A stretch of 64,000 nt of DNA, taken from assembly GCF_002387895.1 (NCBI RefSeq), contig NZ_DGLI01000051.1, positions 1 through 64,000 on the forward strand. The letters run 5' to 3'. Positions within the stretch are counted from its first letter, which is position 1. Each line of letters starts with the position of its first letter. This document shows, one piece after another, positions 30,945-40,003 of the stretch. This DNA is from Clostridium sp. UBA4548. Lineage in GTDB: Bacteria > Bacillota > Clostridia > Clostridiales > Clostridiaceae. Below the pieces are notes generated by a model, which saw nothing but the letters and a program-made list of their open reading frames with translations, did no database searches and had not been told where the DNA came from. The position numbers and the translations under genes are program-made.

Positions 30945-31151
30945 CTGAGTTCAGAAGGTTCAAGAGGAAGCATTACACTTCTAGACTTAAGAGATAACAT
31001 CACCAAAGTAGATGTTTCAGCAGCTATGGATGTGGTTATAGCATCCGACGGAGATTTGAAATCCAAGGATGCAGCTCAGATTGCTGAGAGGAATGTTACT
31101 GATCCTGTGGTGAGGGGAGCCTTTGTAATAGCAAACGAAACTAATAGGTGA
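30945..31151 (+). pseudogene. 3' fragment of a DUF2922-like gene
   Basis: Open from a stop at 30942: SSEGSRGSITLLDLRDNITKVD...VSAAMDVVIASDGDLKSKD...RNVTD. DUF2922 small proteins have AMD.II......GDL..K..A.I..RNVT near the C-terminus. There is no start codon at the right place and the residues after RNVTD are non-canonical. Located between the promoter side of the sugar operon and the CGGC gene. Confidence 0.55.
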
Positions 31152-31285
31152 TTTGTGATATAAGTTACGGCTTAAGTGATAATTAAAAGGTATAATAAAC
31201 AATTAACGGATGTTTCAAGTATTGTTGGCTTATATAATAATGTAAAAGTTTATAAATTTAATTTTATCACGAAGGGAAGAAAGAT

Positions 31286-31639
31286 ATGAAAGTTGCAATT
31301 TTAGTAAACGAAGATACCATGGATAGATGTACTGGAAAAGGATGTTTTAACGCCTTTAATAAAAGAATTGATTCCTTTAAAGGTTATGATAATGAGGTAG
31401 AACTAGTAGCATTTACCCATGTAGGGGGAGACTTAGAACGTAAAATTGAAAAATTAATCAATAGTGATGTTGAAGTAGTACATCTTTCAACCTGCCTTAG
31501 AGCAAGGTATGAAGGCTATGATAATTTAGCTAATCGCCTTGCCCAGCATTTTAAAGTTGTGGGATATACCCATGGATCAGAAAATCGCAAGAATAGAGCT
31601 ACAATAAGTTTGGAGCAATGCAAGGAATGCAAACTATAA
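31286..31639 (+). CDS. CGGC-domain protein
   Basis: 117 residues, cytoplasmic. The conserved cysteine pattern is visible: DRCTGKGCFNAFN at the N-terminus, THVGGD in the middle and VVHLSTCLRARYEGY. It has a Rossmann-like alpha/beta pattern and is thought to bind metal or a nucleotide; the role is unknown. The C-terminal CKEC is an additional possible metal site. ATG 31286 follows GAAGGGAAGAAAG. Monocistronic. Confidence 0.85.
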   Translation: MKVAILVNEDTMDRCTGKGCFNAFNKRIDSFKGYDNEVELVAFTHVGGDLERKIEKLINSDVEVVHLSTCLRARYEGYDNLANRLAQHFKVVGYTHGSENRKNRATISLEQCKECKL

Positions 31640-31850
31640 ATATGGTGAATCCTACCACAAATGATGATGGTTATTAGAGATATGTTTTTGCATAGGGCCA
31701 GGTGGTATGTGGAGTGTTTATAGAGAGAGTTTCTTATGTTTCCTTGGACTTATATTTTTAAGGAAATTTCTTGCATATGAATTGTATTCACACATATGAA
31801 GGATGCCTGCATATATTGGCAATAGTATAAAGTTAAAGGGATGTTATAAT

Positions 31851-33128
31851 ATGTGGAATAGTAAATACATTCAGGATGAAATTGAAAGATACTTACCACC
31901 TATGGCTGAAATTGTCTTACTGAATAAGCCTTATAAAAGTCCAGCAGTAGGTATGGCAGATTTGGATGGAGACGGTGAAATAGAATTAGTTGGTGCATAT
32001 TATTGGCAAGGTGAAATTTATATTATTGTATTAAAATGCTCTTATAATGATTGGTATGTGGCAGATACAAGAAAAGGCAAGGGCTATAATATAACATATT
32101 TTGGAGTGGCTCCAATAATTAGTAGGAAAGAAAATAACTTAATAGTGGGGTGGCAGGTTGGAACAATATGGTCAGATCTTAGTGTTTATGAATGGACAAA
32201 TAAAGGTTTAAAGGATTTAATTAATGGAAACAAATATTTTAGTAGGATAGAAGTAGAAGATATAAAAGGCACTGAAGGCAGTGATGGACTGTATGAACTA
32301 GCCCTCTGGAGTCATGATACTGGAGATGCTTATAAGATAGATATATATAGGTGGCTGAATGGTAAGTTTATATTGGCACAAGATTTATATCCACAATATT
32401 ATAAGAAAGTAGTTAATTACTATAAGAAGCTGTTGGAAAAAAAGGATTCAACTACTTATTGGTATTACCTGGCAGATGCCCAAATCAAAACAGGTAACAC
32501 TAAGGAAGCATTGAAGTCCATTGAGAGGGCTTTAGCCTATGAATATCCCTATCCATCAAAAGAAGAGTTGATTAGTTTAAAAAATCAAATACTAGAGAAT
32601 AGAGTTTATCCCAATCAGTTAGGGATAGATTTTTCATCAGTAAAATCTATTAACTCTGAGACTAAGAGAGATTTAAACCTTGAAGAAGCTATAAAAAAGG
32701 AATTTGATTTAAATGAAGAAGTGAAAAATATAAGATATTATTATAATAAAATAGATCTTAATGGAGATGGGATTCCAGAAGTATTCGTATATCTAGTTGG
32801 CCCCTATGTCTGTGGTACTGGTGGATGCAGTGGGGTAATTTTCAAACAGGAAAATGGTGAATATAAAGTGCTGTCAAGATTTTCGCTTGTGAGAAATCCA
32901 GTGATTATAAGTAACACTAAAACAAAGGGATACAGAGATATAATTATGTATGTAGCAGGTGGAGGTATAGAAAACTTCTATGCACTGGTCAAATATGATG
33001 GTACAACATATCCATCTAATCCATCTATAGAACCTAAGGTGAAACCGGGTACAAAAGTAGATGGAGTAGCAATTATTGCTGATGATATATCCAAAAATCC
33101 AGGAATAAGCCTGAGAGTTAGTGGTTAA
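31851..33128 (+). CDS. FG-GAP/VCBS-like beta-propeller protein with TPR insert
   Basis: 425 residues from ATG 31851 (AAAGGGA 8 bases upstream; an ATG 16 codons earlier has no ribosome site). Two calcium-binding-like repeats, MADLDGDGEIELVGAYYW near residue 35 and KIDLNGDGIPEVFVYL near 307, bracket a TPR-like segment (WYYLADAQIKTGNTKEALKSIERAL, about 205-240). No signal peptide or membrane anchor, so cytoplasmic despite propeller-type repeats. A pair of Cys in YVCGTGGCSG may bind metal. No known function. Confidence 0.7.
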   Translation: MWNSKYIQDEIERYLPPMAEIVLLNKPYKSPAVGMADLDGDGEIELVGAYYWQGEIYIIVLKCSYNDWYVADTRKGKGYNITYFGVAPIISRKENNLIVGWQVGTIWSDLSVYEWTNKGLKDLINGNKYFSRIEVEDIKGTEGSDGLYELALWSHDTGDAYKIDIYRWLNGKFILAQDLYPQYYKKVVNYYKKLLEKKDSTTYWYYLADAQIKTGNTKEALKSIERALAYEYPYPSKEELISLKNQILENRVYPNQLGIDFSSVKSINSETKRDLNLEEAIKKEFDLNEEVKNIRYYYNKIDLNGDGIPEVFVYLVGPYVCGTGGCSGVIFKQENGEYKVLSRFSLVRNPVIISNTKTKGYRDIIMYVAGGGIENFYALVKYDGTTYPSNPSIEPKVKPGTKVDGVAIIADDISKNPGISLRVSG

Positions 33129-33197
33129 TTAATCCCAGGCGTAGGATTTCTCACTGTATAAGAGTTAAGATTAACTTGTTTTTCATGAATGAATATC

Positions 33198-33258
33198 CCA
33201 AAAATTACCGATACAGTAGTTAGAGTATTCCATATCATGAACAATACAGAATGATTTA
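33198..33258 (+). repeat. Dispersed repeat family C, copy 1
   Basis: CCATATCATGAACAATACAG then AATGATTTATGATTATATA; diverged at the 3' side where it runs into a nucleotidyltransferase gene remnant. Other copies at 34388 and 38573. Confidence 0.5.
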
Positions 33259-33362
33259 TGATTATATACTCACCTGCTCATGCACATTACTATCTGAACC
33301 ATATTTCTTAGCACCTTCCTAAGTTTGAATTGGAAAAGATTAAAAGAATTAGGATGGAATAA
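33258..33362 (+). pseudogene. Decayed 3' copy of the nucleotidyltransferase gene at 20876
   Basis: CACCTGCTCATGCACATTAC TATCTGA... matches 21468-21490 and following, encoding TPAHAHYYL; then HISQHLPKSEVEK is recognisable after frame damage. A large internal deletion joins it to the last codons (RLK-LGME and stop). Confidence 0.75.
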
Positions 33363-33445
33363 GAGTAGTTTACGTGTAATATATGTCTATTTATTATATA
33401 AACTCTTTAAAATAATGCAAGTTAAAAAGTCGCAAGTTTTATCGT

Positions 33446-33490
33446 AAAATCCACTATAACTAAAATAAAGTGGTGTAGTGGATTTTTATA
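33446..33490 (+). terminator. Intrinsic terminator
   Basis: AATCCACTATAAC...GTGGTGTAGTGGATT, stem AATCCACTA/TAGTGGATT followed by TTTATATTT. It is not adjacent to an intact upstream gene (nearest stop at 33128). Confidence 0.7.
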
Positions 33491-33560
33491 TTTATAGAAT
33501 GATTAGCAAATTAATATTAACCTGAATATAATGTAATATTAATTTAAGGAGAAATATATA

Positions 33561-34259
33561 ATGAATAATAGTATAAAAAAAGATTATAGGCCAATAGGGC
33601 CAACTAATTTGTACACTTACTTTATTGCAGAAAACCCAGTTACTTCATTTAATCCTATAAGTGTATATCCTGAAATAAGTGAAAGTGCATTTATAGGGCC
33701 ATTTTCAAGTGTAATAGGTGATGTAGTAATAAAAAAGAATGTATTTGTCGGTGCTAATGTAGTGCTAAGAGCAGATGAGGGAACTCCATTTTATATAGGC
33801 AATAATTCTAATATACAAGATGGGGTAATATTTCATGGGCTAAGAGATGCTAAATACTCTGTAAATGGTATAGGGTATTCGATATATATTGGTAATAAAG
33901 TGAGTATAGCTCACGGAGCATTGATTCATGGACCAGCTATTGTAGGAAATAATACATTTGTTGGATTTAATTCAATTGTATTTAACGCTATAGTAGAGGA
34001 CAATTGCTATATCGATACTGGAGCAATAGTAACAGGGGGAATTAGGATAGCTGCAAATAGATATGTTCCAATTGGTGCAATTATAAATACACAAACTAAG
34101 GCAGATAATCTTTTAGAAGTACCAAAAGAAAGATCAGATTTTTCAGAAAAGGTTATTAAAGTTAATGTAGAGCTTTCAGAAGTTTACGACTTGAAATTTG
34201 GTGATACACGTTGTAGTTGCGGTCTTTGCTGTAATCATAGTACCTTAATTCACAATTAG
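33561..34259 (+). CDS. Gamma-class carbonic anhydrase-like protein
   Basis: 232 residues with a left-handed parallel beta-helix hexapeptide pattern (IGPFSSVIGDVVIKKNVFVG...). Cam-type landmarks are VVLRADEGTPFYIG (catalytic Arg and the acidic loop), GVIFHGL and VSIAHGALIHGPA (three zinc-binding histidines). Like Cam it retains the acidic loop. The C-terminus has a cluster CSCGLCC not usual in Cam, possibly a metal site. No N-terminal signal peptide. ATG 33561 with AAGGAG at 33547-33552. Role: CO2/bicarbonate interconversion (family knowledge). Confidence 0.85.
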   Translation: MNNSIKKDYRPIGPTNLYTYFIAENPVTSFNPISVYPEISESAFIGPFSSVIGDVVIKKNVFVGANVVLRADEGTPFYIGNNSNIQDGVIFHGLRDAKYSVNGIGYSIYIGNKVSIAHGALIHGPAIVGNNTFVGFNSIVFNAIVEDNCYIDTGAIVTGGIRIAANRYVPIGAIINTQTKADNLLEVPKERSDFSEKVIKVNVELSEVYDLKFGDTRCSCGLCCNHSTLIHN

Positions 34260-34387
34260 AAAAAAATCATAGTTAATAAGTTGTTTTCTCATTAATGCAA
34301 GCAATACTCTATACATTTGTCTGTTATAAAAGGTAGGATATGCAAATATTCTATTTTTTTTTACGGGCAAAAAAACCGCACTTGGTA

Positions 34388-34470
34388 CCGTTAAGGTGCT
34401 CCATATCATAAATAACACAGAATGATTTATTATTATATAACTTTAGATATTTATCCATATAATTTATCAA
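34388..34470 (+). repeat. Dispersed repeat family C, copy 2
   Basis: GTGCTCCATATCATAAATAA CACAGAATGATTTAT...ATTATATAACTTTAGATATTTA; highly similar to 38573-38660. Confidence 0.65.
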
Positions 34471-34585
34471 GGAATAGATTATATTAGCAAGTATATAAAA
34501 GGATATACTGTTAGTAATCTAGCTGAGGAATTTTTCCTTTCAGAGAGTAGTATTAAAAAATTACATATAAAAATAACAAATAGGT
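34465..34585 (+). pseudogene. Truncated CD3324-like gene (C-terminal half only)
   Basis: The frame reads QGIDYISKYIKGYTVSNLAEEF and continues FLSESSIKKL, matching the HTH part of the CD3324-like proteins (YKQGYSIKELCEKYYLSESSIRRI). The N-terminal part is missing; family C repeat sequence precedes it. A terminator follows, as in the intact copies. Confidence 0.75.
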
Positions 34586-34587
34586 AC

Positions 34588-34623
34588 AAGCTACCACTCT
34601 TACAATGGGTGGTAGCTTTTGTG
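34588..34623 (+). terminator. Intrinsic terminator of the CD3324-like remnant
   Basis: AAGCTACCACTC...GGGTGGTAGCTT followed by TTGTG. Stem of about 11 bp. Confidence 0.75.
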
Positions 34624-34684
34624 TTAAGAATGATATAGAAACGATTATTACCTTTTATTTTCATATGGAGAAACATTAAAATTA

Positions 34685-34884
34685 TATAGGCATCTTCAAA
34701 AAATAAATAAGTCAGTATGCTCGGCTATTTTGTGTTATACAGCGTCAACAGAACCCTTAGATAGCTCTACTATCTGCGGAACCTGTTTCATTGTCGGCGC
34801 AAGCTTGCATGTGAACACAAGCTTGCTTGTGAGCTCAAAATATCCATCACATCTTTGACTTGTTATTTATTTTCAGATGCCTAG
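34685..34884 (-). repeat. Dispersed repeat family B, copy 4
   Basis: TAGGCATCTTCAAAAAATAA...TTATTTATTTTCAGATGCCTA, 200 bp, inverted relative to copy 3. The interior has tandem ACAAGCTTGC-type hairpins. It ends about 55 bases before the start of the ABC exporter. Confidence 0.8.
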
Positions 34885-34940
34885 AATGCATAATTCATTA
34901 AAATTATGAGGGTTAATATGTTTTGGGGAGTGGGATAGAT

Positions 34941-36734
34941 TTGATTGAAAACAGAGGTCTTATAGATGGTAATTATAAAAGAATATCCATTTTTAGTGTT
35001 GTTAAATTATGTGCCACATATTCACCCATGCTTTTTATAATATGCTCTGCATTAACGGTGATGGATGGGTTACTAGTGCCTATAATGATGGTGATTGTTG
35101 GGGATTTTATTGATTCTGCAATAACATTAGCATCGAAGGATCCTCAAACTTATATAATGCTAAAAAATACTATGTTTATGGGGATGGGCTATTTCTATAT
35201 GCAGTTTAGTGAAGAACTAAAAATTTACTTTTATCAATTATTCGAAGATGCATTGAGAAATAAATTAAAACCAGAAATTATAAAAAAGCAATTTTGTATA
35301 GATTATTTATTATTCGAATTAACTGAAACACAGGATTTAGTATTAAGAGTTACTAATAACATAGAGAAGAGATTCACTGAAATTCTCAAATCAAGTAATT
35401 TGATTATTTCTATAGCTATACAAGTAATCGCTATTTTATATGTATTGTATAAATATAATTGGTGGATAGACACAATTTTTATTTTTATTATAATTCCAAT
35501 AATTTTCCTGACTTTTAAGGGGGGGAAAGCGATTTATGAGTCAGAGAAAAAAGTAGGTTTTATAACAAGACAGATGAATTATATATCTGATGTATTGTCA
35601 AATAGAGAAGCTAGTGCTGAAAGAACCCTATTCAATTATTCGGAGGTACTAAATAAAAGATATAAAGCTGCCCATCTTTATAGATCAAACTTTAATACAA
35701 AGAAGCTAGCAAGCGAAACTTTAAGAATCAAACTATGCAATATAGTGATGAATATATTTATCATTTTAATAGTTGTGTCCTTATCTCGACAAGTATCCAA
35801 TAAACTATTAAGTGTTGGTTTATTTACATCAATACTAGGTAATATGATAAATTTAACAAAAGTCATTTCTGTTCAAGTATCAGAACTTTTCTTTGAGTTT
35901 TCTTCACATAAGGAATATGTTAAGGACTTTAAGAAGTTTATAGCATTGGAAGAAAATAAAGAAGTATTTAATCATAAATATGAAAAGTTGAAATTTGAAA
36001 GTTTGCACATTAAAAATTTGTATTTCAAATATAAAGACTCAAAAGATTACATAATCAAAGGGTTAAATTTATACATAGAAAAAGGTAAATCATACTCTTT
36101 AGTGGGCTTAAATGGGGCAGGAAAAACAACTTTGATTAAAATATTAGTAGGTTTATATAGAGATTTTGAAGGCGAGGTTTTAGTCAATGGTAAGAATATA
36201 AAACTTTACAACTTCAATGAACTGCAAAGTATGTTTTCCATTGTTTCTCAAGACTATGCCAAATACTATGTTTCTCTAAAAGATAATATTGCCTTTGGAG
36301 ATCATGAAGCGGACATTAATTCTGTAATAAAAAGCCTTGAGCTGAGTGACTTGATTAATGATTTGCCAAGTGGGGAAAATAGCTACTTAGGAAAAATCTA
36401 TGGTAATGGAATAGATATCTCAGGGGGACAGTGGCAAAGAATCGCTATAGCTCGAGCTCTTTATAAAGATAATCCATTTATTATTTTAGATGAACCAACA
36501 TCAAGTTTGAGTCCAACTGCTGAGAGCAAAATTTATAGTAATTTTTCAAAAATAGCTAAGGATAAAACTTTATTGATGATTAGTCATAGGTTAGGCTCAA
36601 CAAAAATATCAGATGAAATAATAGTACTTGATTGTGGCACCATAGCTGAGCAAGGTTCTCATGAAGAATTGATGAGAAAAGATAATATATATGCAAAATT
36701 ATTTAACAAGCAAAGAGAGATGTATTATGAATAA
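34941..36734 (+). CDS. ABC exporter half-transporter, first of a pair
   Basis: 597 residues (from TTG 34941; GGGGAG at 34925-34930 is its best ribosome site; TTG 34923 is possible). The N-terminal membrane domain (about 1-320) has six hydrophobic segments. The ATPase contains Walker A GLNGAGKTT, Q-loop VSQDYAKYY, signature DISGGQWQR, Walker B FIILDEPTSS and H-loop ISHRLGS. It resembles the bacteriocin/lantibiotic-type exporters. Its stop overlaps the second gene by 8 bases, so the two are coupled and likely form a heterodimer. No precursor-peptide gene is visible beside it. Confidence 0.85.
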   Translation: MIENRGLIDGNYKRISIFSVVKLCATYSPMLFIICSALTVMDGLLVPIMMVIVGDFIDSAITLASKDPQTYIMLKNTMFMGMGYFYMQFSEELKIYFYQLFEDALRNKLKPEIIKKQFCIDYLLFELTETQDLVLRVTNNIEKRFTEILKSSNLIISIAIQVIAILYVLYKYNWWIDTIFIFIIIPIIFLTFKGGKAIYESEKKVGFITRQMNYISDVLSNREASAERTLFNYSEVLNKRYKAAHLYRSNFNTKKLASETLRIKLCNIVMNIFIILIVVSLSRQVSNKLLSVGLFTSILGNMINLTKVISVQVSELFFEFSSHKEYVKDFKKFIALEENKEVFNHKYEKLKFESLHIKNLYFKYKDSKDYIIKGLNLYIEKGKSYSLVGLNGAGKTTLIKILVGLYRDFEGEVLVNGKNIKLYNFNELQSMFSIVSQDYAKYYVSLKDNIAFGDHEADINSVIKSLELSDLINDLPSGENSYLGKIYGNGIDISGGQWQRIAIARALYKDNPFIILDEPTSSLSPTAESKIYSNFSKIAKDKTLLMISHRLGSTKISDEIIVLDCGTIAEQGSHEELMRKDNIYAKLFNKQREMYYE

Positions 36735-38490
36735 AGGAAAAGGAATGTCTAATATCAAGGTTTTTTTAAAATTAATTAAATATACATGGCTCGCAAGTCC
36801 ACTTACCTTTTCGGTGCTTATAGTTGCTTCACTACTATTTAGTGTCTTACGGTATTCAGAGATAGTAGTATTACAATTACTATTTGATAATATATTAAAG
36901 GTTGCCAATGGGTGGACCTATGATATTATGATAACACCTATATTAGCTATATTAGTTATCTTAATTCTAAATCCAGTTGTTGAATGGTTAGAATTTTTAG
37001 CACAAGGCTATTTTTGGAGACGAGGTAATGGATACATGCAATCACTGTTTCATCATCGCATAAATGAAATGGATTTAATTGATTATGAAGATGTAAAAAA
37101 GTTTGATGACATTAAGAAGGCAAGCTTAGGAAATCAAGAAGCACCAAATGGAATTCGTATTATTGTACAAATATTATTTTTATATTTACCTTTTATATTA
37201 ATAACATCATTATATCTGATTTCTATAAAACCTATGTTGGTATTTGCAATAGTGCTAATATTTGTTCCAGTACTAGCTTCTGAATTAATTAGAATGGGTT
37301 TTAATTATGATTTTGAAGATAAAATAGCCAATAGAAGAAGAAAGACTGAGTACTTTGAAAGTTGTATTGTTTCTAAAGAATATTTCAAAGAAACCTTAGT
37401 TAACGGATCATTTAACTATTTTTATAGCCTGTTTGTGAATTCTAACAAAAAGTTTAGTAAAGAATTTGTTGATGTTAAAAACAAGCTTCTAAAAATTGCT
37501 ATAGTTATGCGAATTATAAATACCTTAGGATACCTTAGCATACTAGCTCTATTAGTATACTACTTATATAATGGTTCTATCTCAGTAAGTCAATTTGCAG
37601 CTGTTTATTATTCCATAGATAAAATTACCACTATGTTAAGGAACCTTATTGCAAACATTGGTGAAGCTTTGGCAGGAATTTCAACTACATCTTTCCTTGT
37701 TAGATTTATAAATGAAGAAAAAGAAATTGAAATTGGAGAAGAACTCTCTAAAACTGGAGATATTGTATTAAAAGATGTGTCTTTTATATATCCAAATACA
37801 AAGAAGAACGCTTTATCAAATATAAACCTAAGGATAAAAGCTGGTACATCCTTAGCAATCGTTGGGGAAAATGGTTCTGGTAAAAGTACATTAACAAAAA
37901 TAATCATGGGTTTGTATAAACCATCCCAAGGAACAGTGCAGTATGATGGGAAAAATATAGAAAAATACTCTAAGTCCTCTAAATTCACAAATATTAGTGC
38001 AGTATTTCAAAATTTTATAAAGTATAAATTATCAGCAGAAGATAACATAAAAATTAGTAATTTTTCGTCGCAAGACTCAATTGGAAATGTTTCTTCACAG
38101 ATTAATCTAAGCTTTGAAGATTTAAAAATCAACAATGAAACTATTTTATCTAGAGATTTTGGTGGACAAGAGCTTTCAGGAGGTGAATGGCAACGGCTAG
38201 CAATTGCACGTGGCTTATATCGGCCACATAATTTAATTGTTTTGGATGAACCCACTGCTGCTATTGACCCTATTGAAGAAGCTAACGTGTTTTGTACTTT
38301 TAAGAAATTAAGTGATGATAGGACGTGTGTCTTTGTTACTCATAGATTGGGATCAACCCAAATTGCCGATAAAATCATTGTAATGGAGGACGGCAAAATA
38401 GTGGAAGAAGGTACAAATCAAGAGTTAATTAATTTAAAAGGAAAGTATTATAATTTATTAGAATCTCAAGCTAAATGGTATAAACGCTAA
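36727..38490 (+). CDS. ABC exporter half-transporter, second of a pair
   Basis: 587 residues from ATG 36727, which overlaps the previous stop. Six predicted membrane helices, then an ATPase: Walker A GENGSGKST, signature ELSGGEWQR, Walker B LIVLDEPTAAID and H-loop VTHRLGS. Both partners have intact motifs. Exported substrate unknown; the pair belongs to the class that exports peptides or lipids. Preceded by repeat B and a CD3324-like remnant, followed by a family C repeat. Confidence 0.88.
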   Translation: MNKGKGMSNIKVFLKLIKYTWLASPLTFSVLIVASLLFSVLRYSEIVVLQLLFDNILKVANGWTYDIMITPILAILVILILNPVVEWLEFLAQGYFWRRGNGYMQSLFHHRINEMDLIDYEDVKKFDDIKKASLGNQEAPNGIRIIVQILFLYLPFILITSLYLISIKPMLVFAIVLIFVPVLASELIRMGFNYDFEDKIANRRRKTEYFESCIVSKEYFKETLVNGSFNYFYSLFVNSNKKFSKEFVDVKNKLLKIAIVMRIINTLGYLSILALLVYYLYNGSISVSQFAAVYYSIDKITTMLRNLIANIGEALAGISTTSFLVRFINEEKEIEIGEELSKTGDIVLKDVSFIYPNTKKNALSNINLRIKAGTSLAIVGENGSGKSTLTKIIMGLYKPSQGTVQYDGKNIEKYSKSSKFTNISAVFQNFIKYKLSAEDNIKISNFSSQDSIGNVSSQINLSFEDLKINNETILSRDFGGQELSGGEWQRLAIARGLYRPHNLIVLDEPTAAIDPIEEANVFCTFKKLSDDRTCVFVTHRLGSTQIADKIIVMEDGKIVEEGTNQELINLKGKYYNLLESQAKWYKR

Positions 38491-38572
38491 TCTGTACTTA
38501 AAATAACGAGTTATTTATTGAAAAAAATATATCCCTTAGATGCTCATTATAAAGATGAAAAGTCTATGTTAT

Positions 38573-38665
38573 ACTTGTTGATGTGCCCCCTATCATAAAT
38601 AACACAGAATGATTTATGATTATATAACTATAGATATTTAGTGATATAATTTATCTAGGAATAGG
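38573..38665 (+). repeat. Dispersed repeat family C, copy 3
   Basis: CCTATCATAAATAACACAGA ATGATTTATGATTATATAAC TATAGATATTTA...TATAATTTATC. About 90 bp, ending about 30 bases before the MBL gene; a TATAAT (38645-38650) inside could act as its -10 element. Confidence 0.65.
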
Positions 38666-38691
38666 AGATTACAAATAATGGAGGCACCGAT

Positions 38692-39426
38692 ATGAATAAG
38701 TTACATGTATTAGAGTTGAACTTTGAATTTAATGGAAATAAGGAGACCATATATCCTGTGTTGTTAACTGATAACAAGGAAATGGTTTTAATTGATTGTG
38801 GATATCCTAATTTTTTAGTATTAATTGAAGAATGTGCAGCTAAAAATAATATAGATATAAACAGTCTAACAAAGATAATTATAACGCATCATGATTTTGA
38901 TCATATGGGGGCATTAGGAGAATTTAAGAGAAAGTATCCTCATATAAAAGTAATGGCAGCAAAAGAAGAAGTTCCATACATTGAAGGAAAGAAAAAGTCT
39001 TTAAGACTACAGCAGGCTGAAGCTTTATATGAATCATTACCCGATGAAGAAAAACCACAAGCAGAGATTTTTCATAAAACTCTTGAAGCAGTAGAAAATT
39101 GTAAAGTAGATGTGGCTTTAAACCATGGTGACTTTTTAGATATTGCTGGAGGGATTGAAGTTGTAGCCACTCCAGGCCATATGCCAGGACATATATCTCT
39201 TTATCATAAACAGAGTAAATCTATGATTGTAGGTGATGCATTAGTTCTAGAAAAGGATGAACTAGCAATTGCATTGCCTAAATATACCCTGAATATTAAA
39301 GAAGCCTTGAGGTCAGTTGAAAAACTCTTAAATTATGAAATAGATAGAATTATATGTTATCACGGGGGAGTATATACAAAAGACATAAAAAGAGCACTTA
39401 AAGACATTATTGCAGATTTGGACTAA
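38692..39426 (+). CDS. Metallo-beta-lactamase-fold hydrolase
   Basis: 244 residues. Zn-binding motif THHDFDHMGALGEF (HxHxDH), then TPGHMPGHISLY, VGDALVL (bridging Asp) and CYHGG near the C-terminus, all as in the MBL fold. Glyoxalase II, lactonase and sulfur-metabolism hydrolases share this pattern; the substrate is not predictable. ATG 38692 with GGAGG at 38680-38684. It opens a run of three same-strand genes (kinase and GNAT follow within 80 bases). Confidence 0.9.
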   Translation: MNKLHVLELNFEFNGNKETIYPVLLTDNKEMVLIDCGYPNFLVLIEECAAKNNIDINSLTKIIITHHDFDHMGALGEFKRKYPHIKVMAAKEEVPYIEGKKKSLRLQQAEALYESLPDEEKPQAEIFHKTLEAVENCKVDVALNHGDFLDIAGGIEVVATPGHMPGHISLYHKQSKSMIVGDALVLEKDELAIALPKYTLNIKEALRSVEKLLNYEIDRIICYHGGVYTKDIKRALKDIIADLD

Positions 39427-39463
39427 AGGGGAAAGGTCTTAATCATGGGGGAGATATAAATAA

Positions 39464-39967
39464 ATGGATAAAGCATCAAAGCTAATAATACTAAGAGGTA
39501 ATTCAGGTAGTGGTAAAACTACAACGGGTAAGGCCTTACAAAGAAAATTAGGCCATGGCACAATGCTAATTTCACAAGACATTATTAGAAGAGAAATGCT
39601 ATATGTGAAAGATGGTCCAGATACAGAAGCAGTTGAACTATTAAAGGAGCTTGTAAAGTATGGGAAGAACCACTCCAAGATTATAATTTTAGAGGGTATT
39701 TTAAATTCAAGTTGGTATAGTAAACTATTTGAAAATTTGCATGAGGAATTTGGAAATGGAATCTTTGCATATTATTTTGATATACCCTTTGAAGAAACCT
39801 TAAATCGTCACAAAGAAAAACCTAATGCTCATGAATTTGGAGAAAAGGAAATGAGGGACTGGTGGAAGGAAAAAGATTTATTAGGCATCATTACTGAGGT
39901 ATGTATACATAAAGAATTAAGTTTGAATGAAGTAGTGGATATGATTTACGGAGAAGTTACAAAGTAA
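39464..39967 (+). CDS. P-loop kinase-like protein (AAA_33 / small-molecule kinase)
   Basis: 167 residues. Walker A ILRGNSGSGKTTTGKAL at the N-terminus and a DIIRREML / LEGIL acidic pattern as in nucleoside and antibiotic kinases (chloramphenicol 3-O-phosphotransferase-like, uridine-kinase-like). C-terminal ETLNRHKEKPNAHEFGEKEM. The likely activity is phosphorylation of a small molecule, substrate unknown. It follows the MBL hydrolase by 37 bases and precedes the GNAT. Confidence 0.82.
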   Translation: MDKASKLIILRGNSGSGKTTTGKALQRKLGHGTMLISQDIIRREMLYVKDGPDTEAVELLKELVKYGKNHSKIIILEGILNSSWYSKLFENLHEEFGNGIFAYYFDIPFEETLNRHKEKPNAHEFGEKEMRDWWKEKDLLGIITEVCIHKELSLNEVVDMIYGEVTK

Positions 39968-40003
39968 AATTTGAAGTGGGGAAAAAGTTATGGGGGTAAA
40001 GAA

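Noticed and set aside
31017..31202. 61-codon minus-strand ORF
   Set aside because: It is the shadow of the DUF2922-like remnant and has no ribosome site.
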